Source: Dysgonomonas mossii (lineage in GTDB: Bacteria > Bacteroidota > Bacteroidia > Bacteroidales > Dysgonomonadaceae). Taken from it: 64,000 nucleotides of DNA. The notes under the pieces were generated by a model. That model did not search any database, was not told where the DNA came from, and saw nothing but the letters and a program-made list of their open reading frames with translations. The stretch lies in NCBI RefSeq assembly GCF_004569505.1, contig NZ_SPPK01000002.1, positions 496,001 through 560,000 on the forward strand. The letters run 5' to 3'. Within the stretch, counting starts at the first letter, position 1, and every line of letters begins with the position of its first letter. Below are positions 36,464-45,741 of this stretch, piece by piece. A program made the translations under genes and the position numbers.

Positions 36464-37768
36464 ATGGCATCATTTATAATAGAGGGAGGTTGTCGCTTGA
36501 GTGGAGAAATTATTCCACAAGGAGCAAAGAATGAAGCGTTACAGGTTATTTGTGCGACATTACTTACCGCAGAGGAAGTTATTATAGAAAATATTCCGGA
36601 TATTCTGGATGTAAACAACCTGATACGTCTATTGAGCGACATGGGTGTCGAAACCAAAAGGGTGGCAGAAGATACCTGGTCATTCAAGGCCGAAAATGTA
36701 AATATAGACTATTTGCAAACACCGGAGTTCTTGAAGAGAAGTGCCTCTTTGCGTGGCTCGGTGATGATCATAGGGCCTCTTGTAGCTCGTTTTGGCAGGG
36801 CTATTCTGCCTAAGCCTGGAGGAGATAAAATTGGTCGTCGTCGTCTCGATACTCACTTTGTGGGGATACAAAAACTAGGAGCTGAATTTAATTACAACGA
36901 CGCAGAGCAGATATATAATATATCAGCCGAAAAGCTGAAAGGTACATATATGCTTCTCGATGAGGCATCTGTTACCGGTACAGCCAATATTGTTATGGCA
37001 GCGGTATTAGCCGAAGGCGAAACTACAATCTATAATGCAGCCTGCGAACCATATATACAACAACTTTGCCGTTTGCTTACCAAGATGGGAGCCAAGATAG
37101 ATGGGCAGGGATCTAACCTATTGCGTATCGAAGGTGTAACTTCTTTGGGTGCTGCAAAGCATCGTATATTGCCCGATATGATCGAGATCGGTAGTTTTAT
37201 AGGTATGGCAGCTATCACAGGATCGGAAGTTACAATAAAAGATGTAGCCTACGATGATTTGGGTATCATCCCCGATACATTCAGCCGTTTGGGTATCCAA
37301 TTGGAGCGCAGAGGAGATGATATATATATTCCTGCACAGAAAGAATATACTATAGATACATTTATCGACGGGTCGATTCTTACTATTGCCGATGCTCCAT
37401 GGCCGGGGTTGACTCCCGACCTAATCAGTGTGCTACTTGTGGTGGCTACTCAGGCTAAGGGGAGTGTGTTGATACATCAGAAAATGTTTGAGAGCCGTTT
37501 GTTCTTTGTGGATAAACTTATCGATATGGGAGCACAGATCATACTATGCGATCCGCACCGTGCAACGGTAATTGGTACAGGAAAACGTCCTATGCGTGCC
37601 ACAACGATGACTTCACCGGACATCCGTGCCGGTATAGCTTTGCTTATTGCCGCTATGTGTGCCGATGGAAAAAGTACGATACACAATATAGAGCAGATAG
37701 ACCGTGGATATCAGAATATCGACGTGCGTCTTAATCAGCTGGGTGCTAATATTATGAGATTGGACTAG
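36464..37768 (+). CDS. murA: UDP-GlcNAc 1-carboxyvinyltransferase with Asp at the catalytic Cys position
   Basis: 434 residues. The KN pair at residues 22-23 (GAKNEAL), GPLVARFGRA and DAPWPGLTPDL are as in MurA. At the loop where E. coli has GGC-x-IG with C115, this protein reads GGDKIG with D121 (codon 36824-36826). Asp in this position keeps activity in other bacteria but prevents covalent attack by fosfomycin. It transfers enolpyruvate from PEP to UDP-GlcNAc, the first committed step of peptidoglycan synthesis. Cotranscribed with murB. Confidence 0.96.
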   Translation: MASFIIEGGCRLSGEIIPQGAKNEALQVICATLLTAEEVIIENIPDILDVNNLIRLLSDMGVETKRVAEDTWSFKAENVNIDYLQTPEFLKRSASLRGSVMIIGPLVARFGRAILPKPGGDKIGRRRLDTHFVGIQKLGAEFNYNDAEQIYNISAEKLKGTYMLLDEASVTGTANIVMAAVLAEGETTIYNAACEPYIQQLCRLLTKMGAKIDGQGSNLLRIEGVTSLGAAKHRILPDMIEIGSFIGMAAITGSEVTIKDVAYDDLGIIPDTFSRLGIQLERRGDDIYIPAQKEYTIDTFIDGSILTIADAPWPGLTPDLISVLLVVATQAKGSVLIHQKMFESRLFFVDKLIDMGAQIILCDPHRATVIGTGKRPMRATTMTSPDIRAGIALLIAAMCADGKSTIHNIEQIDRGYQNIDVRLNQLGANIMRLD

Positions 37769-37863
37769 AATTGATATTAACTTTAAATAATTGATACCTA
37801 ACTAAACAAGTACACATTCTTTTGTTTCTGAAGGATGGGAAGTGTCTTAATTTTTTTTACACT

Positions 37864-38505
37864 ATGACAGAAAATGAAAAGTATCTCTATGATCATTTCC
37901 TTATTAGTATAAAATCAGGATTTGAATCTTTAGAAGATATTATTACAGAGGCTATTGAAGCTGTAGAAGATGAAGGCTGGGAAAGCGAAATCTCTGAAGA
38001 GTGGATTCGGGATATTTTTGGCAAGGAGTATGCGAAAAATGAATCTGAAAGTAAAACATGGCAACGCCCTACTGACACGGATAAGCTGCATACCGTTTTC
38101 GATAATCTTTGTAAAGAGAAAATTGTAGCGTTGCACAATGCCGGATATACACAATCTGAAGCTATATATGATGTGCAGGATGTATGGCAAGACCTGGAAG
38201 ATAATGGGGTAAAACCTATTGGATATTGTTATTATCACGGGCAGGATTTGGAACGTGTAATACAAACCGGAGTGCTAAGTGTCGGCTTCTATGGTGAAAA
38301 AGAGAAGAATGACAAGGAAGCTATATTGATAGGTAACAAAATTGTCGCCCAACTCAAGAATCAGGGCTTTACTGTGGAATGGGATGGCTCTGCATCGAAG
38401 CGTATCGAAGTTGTCGACTTTAAATGGCAAAATAGATTCACTTCCGATGATGAAGTTGCCGAAAAATGGGGATATGATAGAGTCCTCGATTTGATGGAAG
38501 AATAA
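37864..38505 (+). CDS. DUF6891-like protein
   Basis: 213 residues from the ATG at 37864; the frame opens 14 codons earlier, but that part looks like leader. The conserved core LHNAGYTQSEA, DVWQDLED and IGYCYYHGQDLERV, with a C-terminal strand VEWDGSASKRI, resembles DUF6891. Soluble, no signal peptide, acidic N-terminus. Function unknown. It is last in the rfbB-murB-murA direction, 95 bases after murA, and may have its own promoter. Confidence 0.65.
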   Translation: MTENEKYLYDHFLISIKSGFESLEDIITEAIEAVEDEGWESEISEEWIRDIFGKEYAKNESESKTWQRPTDTDKLHTVFDNLCKEKIVALHNAGYTQSEAIYDVQDVWQDLEDNGVKPIGYCYYHGQDLERVIQTGVLSVGFYGEKEKNDKEAILIGNKIVAQLKNQGFTVEWDGSASKRIEVVDFKWQNRFTSDDEVAEKWGYDRVLDLMEE

Positions 38506-38510
38506 AGAGA

Positions 38511-38556
38511 AGCGACTGTAATGAAAAGGGGGGGCATCCTTCCCATTACAGCCGCT
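38511..38556. terminator. Hairpin between convergent genes
   Basis: A 13-base stem with one mismatch, AGCGACTGTAATG (38511-38523) and CATTACAGCCGCT (38544-38556), loop of 20 bases. No strong T-run on either side; it lies between the convergent genes ending at 38505 and 38570. Confidence 0.55.
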
Positions 38557-38569
38557 TAATTCTATACTT

Positions 38570-39631
38570 TTACTTTGCTCTCTCGTATTGAAGAGGCCAT
38601 TTTAGATCATCTCCCAACGATTTTGCTGCATGAAGCGCAAAATAAGGGTCTCTTAATAATTCTCTGCCGATAAAAATAAGATCGGCCTCCTCCTTTTGTA
38701 AAATCTCCTCTGCCTGATTGGATTCAGTAATAAGCCCTACAGCTCCTGTAAGTATTCCTGTCCGACTTTTTATTTCTTTGGCAAAAGGTACTTGATAATT
38801 TTTTCCTACAGGTATTTTTACGTGCGGTAGATTACCTCCGGATGATACATCGATAACATCTACTCCTTTATCTTTCAATAACAATGCTAATTGTGTAGAC
38901 TCTTCCGGATTCCAACCATTGTCTACCCAGTCGGTAGCTGATATCCTTACCCATAATGATTGGTCTTCATTCAATAATGACCGTACAGCATCCACTATTT
39001 TAATCAATAACTGGATTCTATTCTCAAATGTACCACCATATTGATCTTTTCTTTTGTTGGTAAGAGGAGATAAGAATTGATGGATAAGGTATCCATGAGC
39101 CGCATGTATCTCTATTATCTTATATCCCGCTATTATCGAACGTTGCGCAGCGAGAACGAAATCATATATTATTTTTTCGATCTCGACCTCTGTTAATTCT
39201 GCCGGAGTATTATCAGTCTCATAAAAAGGGATAGGGGAGGGAGCTACTGTCTGCCAACTATTTTCGCCTTCTTTTATTTGCTCTCCACGTTTCCATCCCA
39301 ACTCGCAGCTTGCTTTACGCCCGGCATGAGCTAATTGTATTCCCGGTATAGAGCCGTTTTCTTCGATTGCTGTTACTATTTCCTTGAGTTTTGATATATG
39401 CTCGTCTTTCCATATACCCAAATCTCCATACGAAATTCGACCTTCGGGACAAATGGCAGTTGCTTCCTGTATAACAACTGCTACACCGCCTACGGCTCTA
39501 CTGGCATAATGGACAAAGTGCCAATCGGTAGCGAAACCGTCATGCGCCGAATATTGACACATGGGAGACATGATAATCCTATTTTTGAGAGTAAGATTAC
39601 GTATCGATAAATTACTAAATAGCTTAGACAT
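38570..39631 (-). CDS. Old Yellow Enzyme family NADPH:flavin oxidoreductase (YqjM-like)
   Basis: 353 residues. It has SPMCQYS with the flavin-modulating Cys and the Tyr typical of YqjM-type ene-reductases, an EIHAAHGYL segment with the substrate-binding His pair, NKRKDQYGG, and the FMN-phosphate region near LIFIGRELLRDPY. These enzymes reduce C=C bonds of alpha,beta-unsaturated carbonyls. The start is 14 bases after the pncB stop, so it is probably in an operon with pncB. Confidence 0.9.
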   Translation of the reverse strand: MSKLFSNLSIRNLTLKNRIIMSPMCQYSAHDGFATDWHFVHYASRAVGGVAVVIQEATAICPEGRISYGDLGIWKDEHISKLKEIVTAIEENGSIPGIQLAHAGRKASCELGWKRGEQIKEGENSWQTVAPSPIPFYETDNTPAELTEVEIEKIIYDFVLAAQRSIIAGYKIIEIHAAHGYLIHQFLSPLTNKRKDQYGGTFENRIQLLIKIVDAVRSLLNEDQSLWVRISATDWVDNGWNPEESTQLALLLKDKGVDVIDVSSGGNLPHVKIPVGKNYQVPFAKEIKSRTGILTGAVGLITESNQAEEILQKEEADLIFIGRELLRDPYFALHAAKSLGDDLKWPLQYERAK

Positions 39632-39645
39632 ATATTATTTGTTTA

Positions 39646-40809
39646 TTATTCCAGTCCTAATGTTTTTATGCTTAAATCTATTTCTCTCGGATCTCCGGTA
39701 TGCTTTCCTGCTACATCCGAAAGTTTTACGGCTTTCATGAAGTTCGCATCTTTCTTATGTAGTTTTACATCCGTCAGTTTGATAACGATATTCAACGCTT
39801 TAGATCCTACATCGTTCGAAAAGAATGTGCCGATACCATACGTGTCGTGTATACGTCCGGCAACATGATCTTTTATTTCCTTAACTGTGTCTAGGTTTAG
39901 CGAGTCGCTGAATACTAATGTTTTGGAAGTGGCGTCTATGCGGTTTTGTTGATAAAAAGAGATCGCCTTGTCTGCAAAAACAAGAGGGTCTCCGCTATCG
40001 TGGCGTACTCCGTCAAATAGTTTAGCCTGTTTGAGGCTGAACGAATTGAAAAAAGAATCGGTAGTGTATGTATCTGTCAATGCAATACCCAGACTGCCGT
40101 CGTAGACCTCTACCCATGCTTCCAATCCCTTGATATTTGCCGACCGATAACCAAATATTGCGCCATGAAACATAAACCATTCGTGCGGCATTGTACCAAT
40201 CGGAATCGTATTGTGTTTCATCGCAAAATATACATTGCTCGTCCCTTTGAAGTACTTTCCCGAATGAGCCTGAAGCGCTCCGATAACTTTATCTTCTACG
40301 TCGAAAGAAAAACGTCTGCGAGTACCAAATTCGGAATAATCGGCTTCCATTTCTTTCAGGGCTTTTGCTTTTATTATTGCATTTTCTTCTACATTTTGCG
40401 GGGTAGCTCCTGTCATCTGAAAATAAAGCTCGGAGATAATTGCCAGCAGTGGAACTTCCCAAAGTACAGTTCTGTACCAATAGCCCTCTATTACCACGCT
40501 GAGGTCTCCTCCTTCTTGAGTGATGGTTACTTCCTCAGGTTTATATCTGAATCCTTCAAGAAAGTCTACAAATACAGGATCGAAGAAATAACATTTGGCC
40601 TTTATAAATTTTTTCTCTTCGGCGGTTAATTGCAAGTTAGCCATAGATGCTACTTCTTCTTTCATCCGTTCGGCGAATCCTTCAGGAAATTGAGTCTTCC
40701 CTCGGTTCGTGAAAGCATATTTGACGTATGCCCACGGATATAGCTTTTGGATAGCTAGCATGACAGAAAATTTGTACAGATCGTTGTCTGTAAAATGTTT
40801 TATTATCAT
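39646..40809 (-). CDS. pncB: Nicotinate phosphoribosyltransferase
   Basis: 387 residues. The N-terminus has the DNDLYKFSVM segment of the family; GTRRRFSFDVE, GTSNVYFAMKH, PIGTMPHEWFM and GVRHDSGDP are the conserved regions, including the phosphoribosyl-binding site. It makes nicotinate mononucleotide from nicotinate and PRPP in NAD salvage. Confidence 0.95.
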   Translation of the reverse strand: MIIKHFTDNDLYKFSVMLAIQKLYPWAYVKYAFTNRGKTQFPEGFAERMKEEVASMANLQLTAEEKKFIKAKCYFFDPVFVDFLEGFRYKPEEVTITQEGGDLSVVIEGYWYRTVLWEVPLLAIISELYFQMTGATPQNVEENAIIKAKALKEMEADYSEFGTRRRFSFDVEDKVIGALQAHSGKYFKGTSNVYFAMKHNTIPIGTMPHEWFMFHGAIFGYRSANIKGLEAWVEVYDGSLGIALTDTYTTDSFFNSFSLKQAKLFDGVRHDSGDPLVFADKAISFYQQNRIDATSKTLVFSDSLNLDTVKEIKDHVAGRIHDTYGIGTFFSNDVGSKALNIVIKLTDVKLHKKDANFMKAVKLSDVAGKHTGDPREIDLSIKTLGLE

Positions 40810-40841
40810 AATTCTGTGGTGGTGTTAAATTGTATAATTGA

Positions 40842-40849
40842 CAAATATA
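40842..40849 (-). promoter_or_regulatory. -7 box for pncB
   Basis: Minus-strand TATATTTG, exact TAnnTTTG match, 32 bases before the pncB start. Confidence 0.45.
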
Positions 40850-40874
40850 CCTTTTTATATAACAAATAAAGAAC

Positions 40875-40904
40875 GCCGATGTTGTAGAGTTCTGCAACAT
40901 CGGC
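40875..40904 (-). terminator. Terminator of the DUF1015 gene
   Basis: Perfect 10-base stem GCCGATGTTG (40875-40884) and CAACATCGGC (40895-40904) with a 10-base loop, 44 bases past the stop of the minus-strand gene at 40948. T-rich sequence follows on both sides. Confidence 0.7.
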
Positions 40905-40947
40905 TTATTTTTAGTTTTTCTTGTTTCGGTTTTAAAGAAAAGATATG

Positions 40948-42192
40948 TTATTCCAGCTTGTGGATAACAAGTCCTGACCGTAGTTTAGGTTCAAACCATG
41001 TTGTTTTTGGTGGCATGATGTTGCCCGAGTCGGCAATGTCCATCAGTTGCTTCATGGTGACAGGGTATAAGGCCAATGCCAGCTTCATTTCACCGCTATC
41101 TACACGTTTTTTCAGTTCGTCCAATCCTCTAATTCCTCCTACGAAATCGATACGTTTGTCGGAACGCAAATCCTTTATGCCTAAAATTTCGTCCAATATA
41201 TACTTCGAAGAGATAGTCACATCCAAGACGCCTATAGGGTCGTTGTCGTCGTAAGTATCTTCTTTTGCAGTCAGGCTATAGCATTTGCCGTCAAGATAAA
41301 TCGAGAAATTATGTAAAGCGGTGGGCTTTTCAATGTCAGAACCCTTCTCTTCTACAATAAAATGTGCTTCTAGTTTTTTGAGAAATTCGTAAACACTCAA
41401 TCCATTCAGGTCTTTTACCAAACGGTTGTAGTCTATTATATTGAGCTGGTTGTCGGGAAAGCAAACAGCCATAAAGTAGTTGTACTCTTCGTCTCCCCTA
41501 TGATGAGGGTTTAGTCTCGCTTTTTCTGCTCCTACCAATGCTGCCGCTGCTGAGCGATGGTGTCCGTCGGCTATATACAGGTAAGGTATAGTTGCAAATA
41601 TATTCGTTATTTGTTGTATATCCTCTTGATCTTTTATTACCCAGAAATGATGTCCTACACCGTCTGTTGCTTCAAAGTCATATTCGGCCGGAGTAGATAT
41701 TGTATTTGTTATTATCTTATCCAAGTCTTTATTGTCAGGGTAGGCAAAAAATACTGGTTCTATATTCGCATTATTCACACGTACATGCTTCATGCGGTCT
41801 TCTTCCTTATCTCTGCGTGTGAGTTCGTGCTTTTTTATCTTTCCATTCATGTAATCATCTACATGAGAGCATACTACCAACCCATATTGAGTTTTTCCAT
41901 TCATGGTTTGCGCATATACATAGTAGTACTCTTCAGTATCTTGCTCCAACCAACCCTTTTCTTGAAACTTGTTGAAATTCTGTACTGCACGTTGATATAC
42001 ATCGGGGTGATGTTCGTCGATTGTTTCTTCAAAATCTATCTCCGGCTTTATGATGCGGTAAAGAGATTTTTCGTTTCCTTCTGCTTCGAGTCGAGCTTCC
42101 AGAGAGCTTAAAACGTCGTAGGGGCGTGAGGCAATTTGCTCAACAATACTTTTGGGTGGTCTTATTCCTTTAAACGGTTTTATTAGGGCCAT
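40948..42192 (-). CDS. DUF1015 family protein
   Basis: 414 residues. N-terminus KPFKGIRPPK, then SRPYDVLSS, a central YIADGHHRSAAA with an adjacent His pair, and EPVFFAYPD. This is DUF1015, a family of unknown biochemical function that in many genomes lies next to serine biosynthesis genes. Here it is divergent from serC-serA across a 278-base promoter region. Cytoplasmic, full length. Confidence 0.88.
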   Translation of the reverse strand: MALIKPFKGIRPPKSIVEQIASRPYDVLSSLEARLEAEGNEKSLYRIIKPEIDFEETIDEHHPDVYQRAVQNFNKFQEKGWLEQDTEEYYYVYAQTMNGKTQYGLVVCSHVDDYMNGKIKKHELTRRDKEEDRMKHVRVNNANIEPVFFAYPDNKDLDKIITNTISTPAEYDFEATDGVGHHFWVIKDQEDIQQITNIFATIPYLYIADGHHRSAAAALVGAEKARLNPHHRGDEEYNYFMAVCFPDNQLNIIDYNRLVKDLNGLSVYEFLKKLEAHFIVEEKGSDIEKPTALHNFSIYLDGKCYSLTAKEDTYDDNDPIGVLDVTISSKYILDEILGIKDLRSDKRIDFVGGIRGLDELKKRVDSGEMKLALALYPVTMKQLMDIADSGNIMPPKTTWFEPKLRSGLVIHKLE

Positions 42193-42268
42193 GCTGTTTA
42201 AATTGAATGGATTATAAGGTTAAAAATCAATTAAGGCAATGCAATCTTATCTTACTTTTTGCTATATG

Positions 42269-42276
42269 CAAATATA
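42269..42276 (-). promoter_or_regulatory. -7 box for the DUF1015 gene
   Basis: Minus-strand TATATTTG, exact match, 76 bases before the start at 42192. Confidence 0.4.
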
Positions 42277-42409
42277 TAAAAACAATAGCTAAAAGTATCA
42301 TAATATGTAAAAAATACAAATACCCTTGATACAAAAAGCATTTTGCTAGATTCTTGAAATTAAAATCAATAAAAGTCATTCTTAATCACAGTATTTCATA
42401 TATAATTAG

Positions 42410-42417
42410 TAATTTTG
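42410..42417 (+). promoter_or_regulatory. -7 box for serC-serA
   Basis: TAATTTTG, exact TAnnTTTG match, 53 bases before the serC ATG. Confidence 0.45.
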
Positions 42418-42470
42418 AAGTCCAAAAATTAATATTGAAGAGTTCTTAATTCCCTAATTTAATATATAAA

Positions 42471-43544
42471 ATGAAGAAATATAATTTTAGTGCAGGGCCA
42501 TCAATCCTTCCCCAACAAACAATGGAGGAGACAGCAAAAGCTATTCTGGATTTTAATGGTTCTTCTTTTTCTTTAATGGAGGTAAGCCACAGGAGCAAGG
42601 ATTTTCAGGCTGTAATGGACGAAACAGTTGAACTGTTTAAAGAATTATTAGAAATTCCGTCGGGCTACTCGGTGCTTTTCCTTGGAGGAGGTGCAAGTTT
42701 GCAATTTTGCATGGTACCTTTTAATTTACTAGAAAGAAAAGCGGCATATTTGAATACGGGGACGTGGGCAAGTAAAGCTCAGAAAGAAGCTAAACTGTTT
42801 GGTGAAGTAGTTGAAGTGGCATCATCTAAGGCTGCTAACTATACTTATATCCCAAAAGATTATACAATTCCTACCGATGCGGATTATTTCCACATCACTA
42901 CCAATAATACGATTTTCGGAACAGAGATACATACCGATCTCGATTCTCCGGTGCCGTTGGTTGCAGATATGTCGTCAGACATTTTCTCTCGTCCGGTAGA
43001 TATATCAAAATATGCTTTGATATATGGTGGTGCTCAGAAAAATCTGGCTCCATCGGGAGTGACTTTCGTTATCGTAAAAGATGAAATATTAGGAAAGGTA
43101 AATCGCCCTATCCCAACAATGTTGGATTATCGTACGCATATCGAAAACGGTTCGATGTTCAATACACCTCCTGTTGTTCCTGTATACGCTGCAATGCAAA
43201 CATTGAGATGGTTGAAAGCGAATGGAGGTCTTGATGCAATGTATAAACGCAACAAAGAAAAGGCTGCATTACTATATAACGAAATCGATCGCAGCTCCGT
43301 GTTTAAAGGTACATGTCAGGTTGAAGACCGTTCGTTGATGAATGTATGTTTTGTGATGACTTCCGAATATGAAGGAAATGAAGCTGCATTCTTAGAATTT
43401 GCGAAAGAACGTGGATTGTGTGAACTAAAAGGACACCGCTCTGTTGGTGGTTTCCGTGCATCTATTTACAATGCTATGCCTATCGAAGGTGTTCAGGCAT
43501 TGGTGGATGCAATGAAAGAATTTGAAAAGAAAATAGCTAAATAA
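42471..43544 (+). CDS. serC: Phosphoserine aminotransferase
   Basis: 357 residues of the class V aminotransferase fold. N-terminal FSAGPSILP, the PLP segment GGGASLQF, the Schiff-base Lys in [12 protein letters not shown] and the C-terminal [15 protein letters not shown] phosphate-binding region. It converts 3-phosphohydroxypyruvate plus glutamate to phosphoserine. Its stop overlaps the serA start by one base (TAATG). Confidence 0.97.
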   Translation: MKKYNFSAGPSILPQQTMEETAKAILDFNGSSFSLMEVSHRSKDFQAVMDETVELFKELLEIPSGYSVLFLGGGASLQFCMVPFNLLERKAAYLNTGTWASKAQKEAKLFGEVVEVASSKAANYTYIPKDYTIPTDADYFHITTNNTIFGTEIHTDLDSPVPLVADMSSDIFSRPVDISKYALIYGGAQKNLAPSGVTFVIVKDEILGKVNRPIPTMLDYRTHIENGSMFNTPPVVPVYAAMQTLRWLKANGGLDAMYKRNKEKAALLYNEIDRSSVFKGTCQVEDRSLMNVCFVMTSEYEGNEAAFLEFAKERGLCELKGHRSVGGFRASIYNAMPIEGVQALVDAMKEFEKKIAK

Positions 43545-44467
43545 TGAAAGTACTTATTGCTACAGACAAACCTTTTGCTGCTGAGGCTGTAACTGGAATA
43601 AGAGAAGTTGTAGAGAAAGCCGGATTTGAATTGGTTTTGCTCGAAAAGTACACAGAGAAGAAACAATTGCTAGATGCGGTAGCTGATGTTGATGCTGCAA
43701 TTATTCGTAGCGATATTTTCGATAAGGAAGTGTTAGATGCTGCTAAGAATCTAAAGATTGTTGTACGTGCAGGAGCCGGTTATGATAATATTGATTTGGA
43801 AGCTGCTACAGCAAACAATATATGTGTGATGAATACTCCGGGTCAGAATGCGAACGCTGTTGCAGAGTTGGTGTTTGGTCTTGCTGTATATGCCATCCGC
43901 AATTTCTTTAAAGGTACGTCGGGGACAGAGCTTCTAGGTAAAAAACTGGGAATCCATGCTTATGGAAATGTAGGACGCAATGTTGCTCGTATAGCCAAAG
44001 GCTTTGGTATGGAAGTTTATGCTTTCGATCCGTTCTTGTCTAAAGAAGCTATCGAAAAAGAAGGCGTAAAAGCTGTTGGTTCTGCTGAAGAATTATACAC
44101 TACATGTCAGTACGTATCTTTGCATATGCCTGCTACAGACGAAACTGCTAGTTCTATCAACTATGCGTTGATTAGCAAAATGCCTAAAAATGCATTGTTA
44201 CTGAATACAGCTCGTAAAGAAGTAGTAGATGAAGCTTCGATAGTGAAGGTAATGGAAGAACGTAAAGATTTCAAATATGTAACAGATGTACTTCCCGGCA
44301 ATCATGCTGAAATGACAGAAAAATTTGCAGGAAGATATTTCTCTACACCTAAAAAATCGGGTGCGCAAACCGAAGAGGCAAATATCAATGCCGGTATTGC
44401 TGCAGCTAATCAAATAGTAGACTTCATTAAGAACGGTAATGAACGTTTCAGAGTAAATGGAAAGTAA
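43544..44467 (+). CDS. serA: Short D-3-phosphoglycerate dehydrogenase with Lys at the catalytic His position
   Basis: 307 residues, the short form without ACT or regulatory domain. NAD-binding segment KLGIHAYGNVGRN, RAGAGYDNID and LNTARKE with the substrate Arg (R224). Where classical D-2-hydroxyacid dehydrogenases have the catalytic His (TPHxGA), this protein reads TPKKSGAQ (K270). The acidic partner region reads DVLPGN rather than DVFE. The Lys type is known from Bacteroidales and Entamoeba. It is coupled to serC, giving the first two steps of serine synthesis. Confidence 0.93.
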   Translation: MKVLIATDKPFAAEAVTGIREVVEKAGFELVLLEKYTEKKQLLDAVADVDAAIIRSDIFDKEVLDAAKNLKIVVRAGAGYDNIDLEAATANNICVMNTPGQNANAVAELVFGLAVYAIRNFFKGTSGTELLGKKLGIHAYGNVGRNVARIAKGFGMEVYAFDPFLSKEAIEKEGVKAVGSAEELYTTCQYVSLHMPATDETASSINYALISKMPKNALLLNTARKEVVDEASIVKVMEERKDFKYVTDVLPGNHAEMTEKFAGRYFSTPKKSGAQTEEANINAGIAAANQIVDFIKNGNERFRVNGK

Positions 44468-44497
44468 GATAACACCTATCTAACTATACTTTTTTTG

Positions 44498-44530
44498 AAA
44501 GGGATACTCGCTTAGAGTATCCCTTTCTTA
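44498..44530 (+). terminator. Terminator of serC-serA
   Basis: Perfect 12-base stem AAAGGGATACTC (44498-44509) and GAGTATCCCTTT (44515-44526), loop GCTTA, with T before and after. Confidence 0.9.
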
Positions 44531-44641
44531 TTATTTAGATATATTTGTTTTTATTGAATTTATCTTACTTAAGGAATATAAAACATTTACAGTCATGTCA
44601 TTGGTTCTGCTTCGCTCTGCCTAATATTTTTTCTGAGAGTA

Positions 44642-44665
44642 GCTTAGGAATATTTATTCCTAAGC
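44642..44665. repeat. 24-base palindrome
   Basis: GCTTAGGAATA and its reverse complement TATTCCTAAGC are separated by only TT. The 2-base loop is too tight for an ordinary RNA terminator; a DNA-binding site or the scar of a mobile repeat are possible. Confidence 0.6.
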
Positions 44666-44746
44666 CTCAATACTTTCAAGAGAATTAGACTGTAATATTC
44701 TTTCAGAGAATGAGGACAAGATATTCTTCATGACAATTATTATCAA

Positions 44747-44754
44747 TATCTTTG
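44747..44754 (+). promoter_or_regulatory. -7 box upstream of the gene at 44896
   Basis: TATCTTTG, exact match. It would give a leader of roughly 135 bases, which is long, so the assignment to this gene is tentative. Confidence 0.35.
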
Positions 44755-44895
44755 CTTTCATGCATATCGTCAGCTGTTCCCGAGAATAAGAGGCAACGTC
44801 ATTTTATAGCGGTAACGATCAAGTTAGAGACAAATCAACAATCTAAGTGGACAGTGAAGTGAAAAATTAGAAAGTATAAAAAATATATAACTAAT

Positions 44896-45741
44896 ATGGG
44901 AACTTGGGGAGTTGCAATATCATCAAATGATACTTATGCAGACATTTACAGTGAGTTTTTTGATTTATACAATGATGGGCTTGAAGTCGCTGAAATATCA
45001 GTAAAACTAATCAGAGAAAACCAAGAAATAATTGATGATCTTGAAGAGAGTAATAATTTTTGGTTTGCATTAGCCAAAGCCCAATGGGAATGTAAGCAAC
45101 TAGAGAAAGATTTATTTCTCCGAATAAGGGAAATAATAGAATCAGGCAATGACCTTGAAGTCTGGAGGCGGCTTGAGGCGCCTGAAAAAGAGATTAAGAA
45201 GCGAAAGGATATTCTTCAAAGATTTCTTTTAAACCTTCAAGAAGAGCGACCTAAAGCGAAAGCAAGGAAAAAGAAAATAATTCGGCAGCCTGCTTTTGAA
45301 AAAGGCGATTGTTTGGTTTTCAAACTCGAAAATGGAAATTACGGAGGAGCAGTTGTCTTGGAAGCAGTCCATGATACAGAATATGGGTACAATCTTATTG
45401 CAAGTACAAGGATTAATCAAGAAAATAAGCCTACTAAGAATGATTTCGAAAATGCAGAAATATTAATCATCAACTATGCAGAATGGGATAATAAACCGAA
45501 TATTCATTGGTATTCACCAGTTCGACACAAAAATATTATAGAATTAGTTGAGAAGATAGACGTCATGGAAATCTGTCATAAATATAGTATAGATCGAGAT
45601 TTATATGGGCATATGGGCGATTTTGGTATTTGGTTTATTGGAGTTGCAAATCAACAATTTGAATCAGAGAAAACAAAACTGCGTCCGACTAAAAGGCTAA
45701 CAATAAAAGAAATGACAAAAAGGAAATGGAAAATAAGGTAA
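44896..45741 (+). CDS. DUF4259-like protein of unknown function
   Basis: 281 residues. The start MGTWGVAISSNDTYAD is characteristic of DUF4259-type proteins. A helical N-terminal half with a conserved FWFALAKAQWECK is followed by a basic linker (KARKKKI) and a second domain beginning FEKGDCLVFKLENG, which looks like a small beta-barrel. No signal peptide or membrane helix. The gene is AT-rich and stands alone between serA and porE with long gaps on both sides, which may point to later acquisition. Similar genes occur among immunity-like accessory proteins, but no toxin is adjacent; function unknown. Confidence 0.65.
   Translation: MGTWGVAISSNDTYADIYSEFFDLYNDGLEVAEISVKLIRENQEIIDDLEESNNFWFALAKAQWECKQLEKDLFLRIREIIESGNDLEVWRRLEAPEKEIKKRKDILQRFLLNLQEERPKAKARKKKIIRQPAFEKGDCLVFKLENGNYGGAVVLEAVHDTEYGYNLIASTRINQENKPTKNDFENAEILIINYAEWDNKPNIHWYSPVRHKNIIELVEKIDVMEICHKYSIDRDLYGHMGDFGIWFIGVANQQFESEKTKLRPTKRLTIKEMTKRKWKIR

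Larger units (their letters stand above)
44468..44895. other. Intergenic region after serA
   Basis: 428 bases. It contains the serA terminator (44498-44530), a 24-base near-perfect palindrome (44642-44665), a 23-codon ATG-initiated frame on the minus strand (44660-44731) that I do not call a gene, and a -7 box (44747-44754) for the gene at 44896. The rest looks non-coding. Confidence 0.6.
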
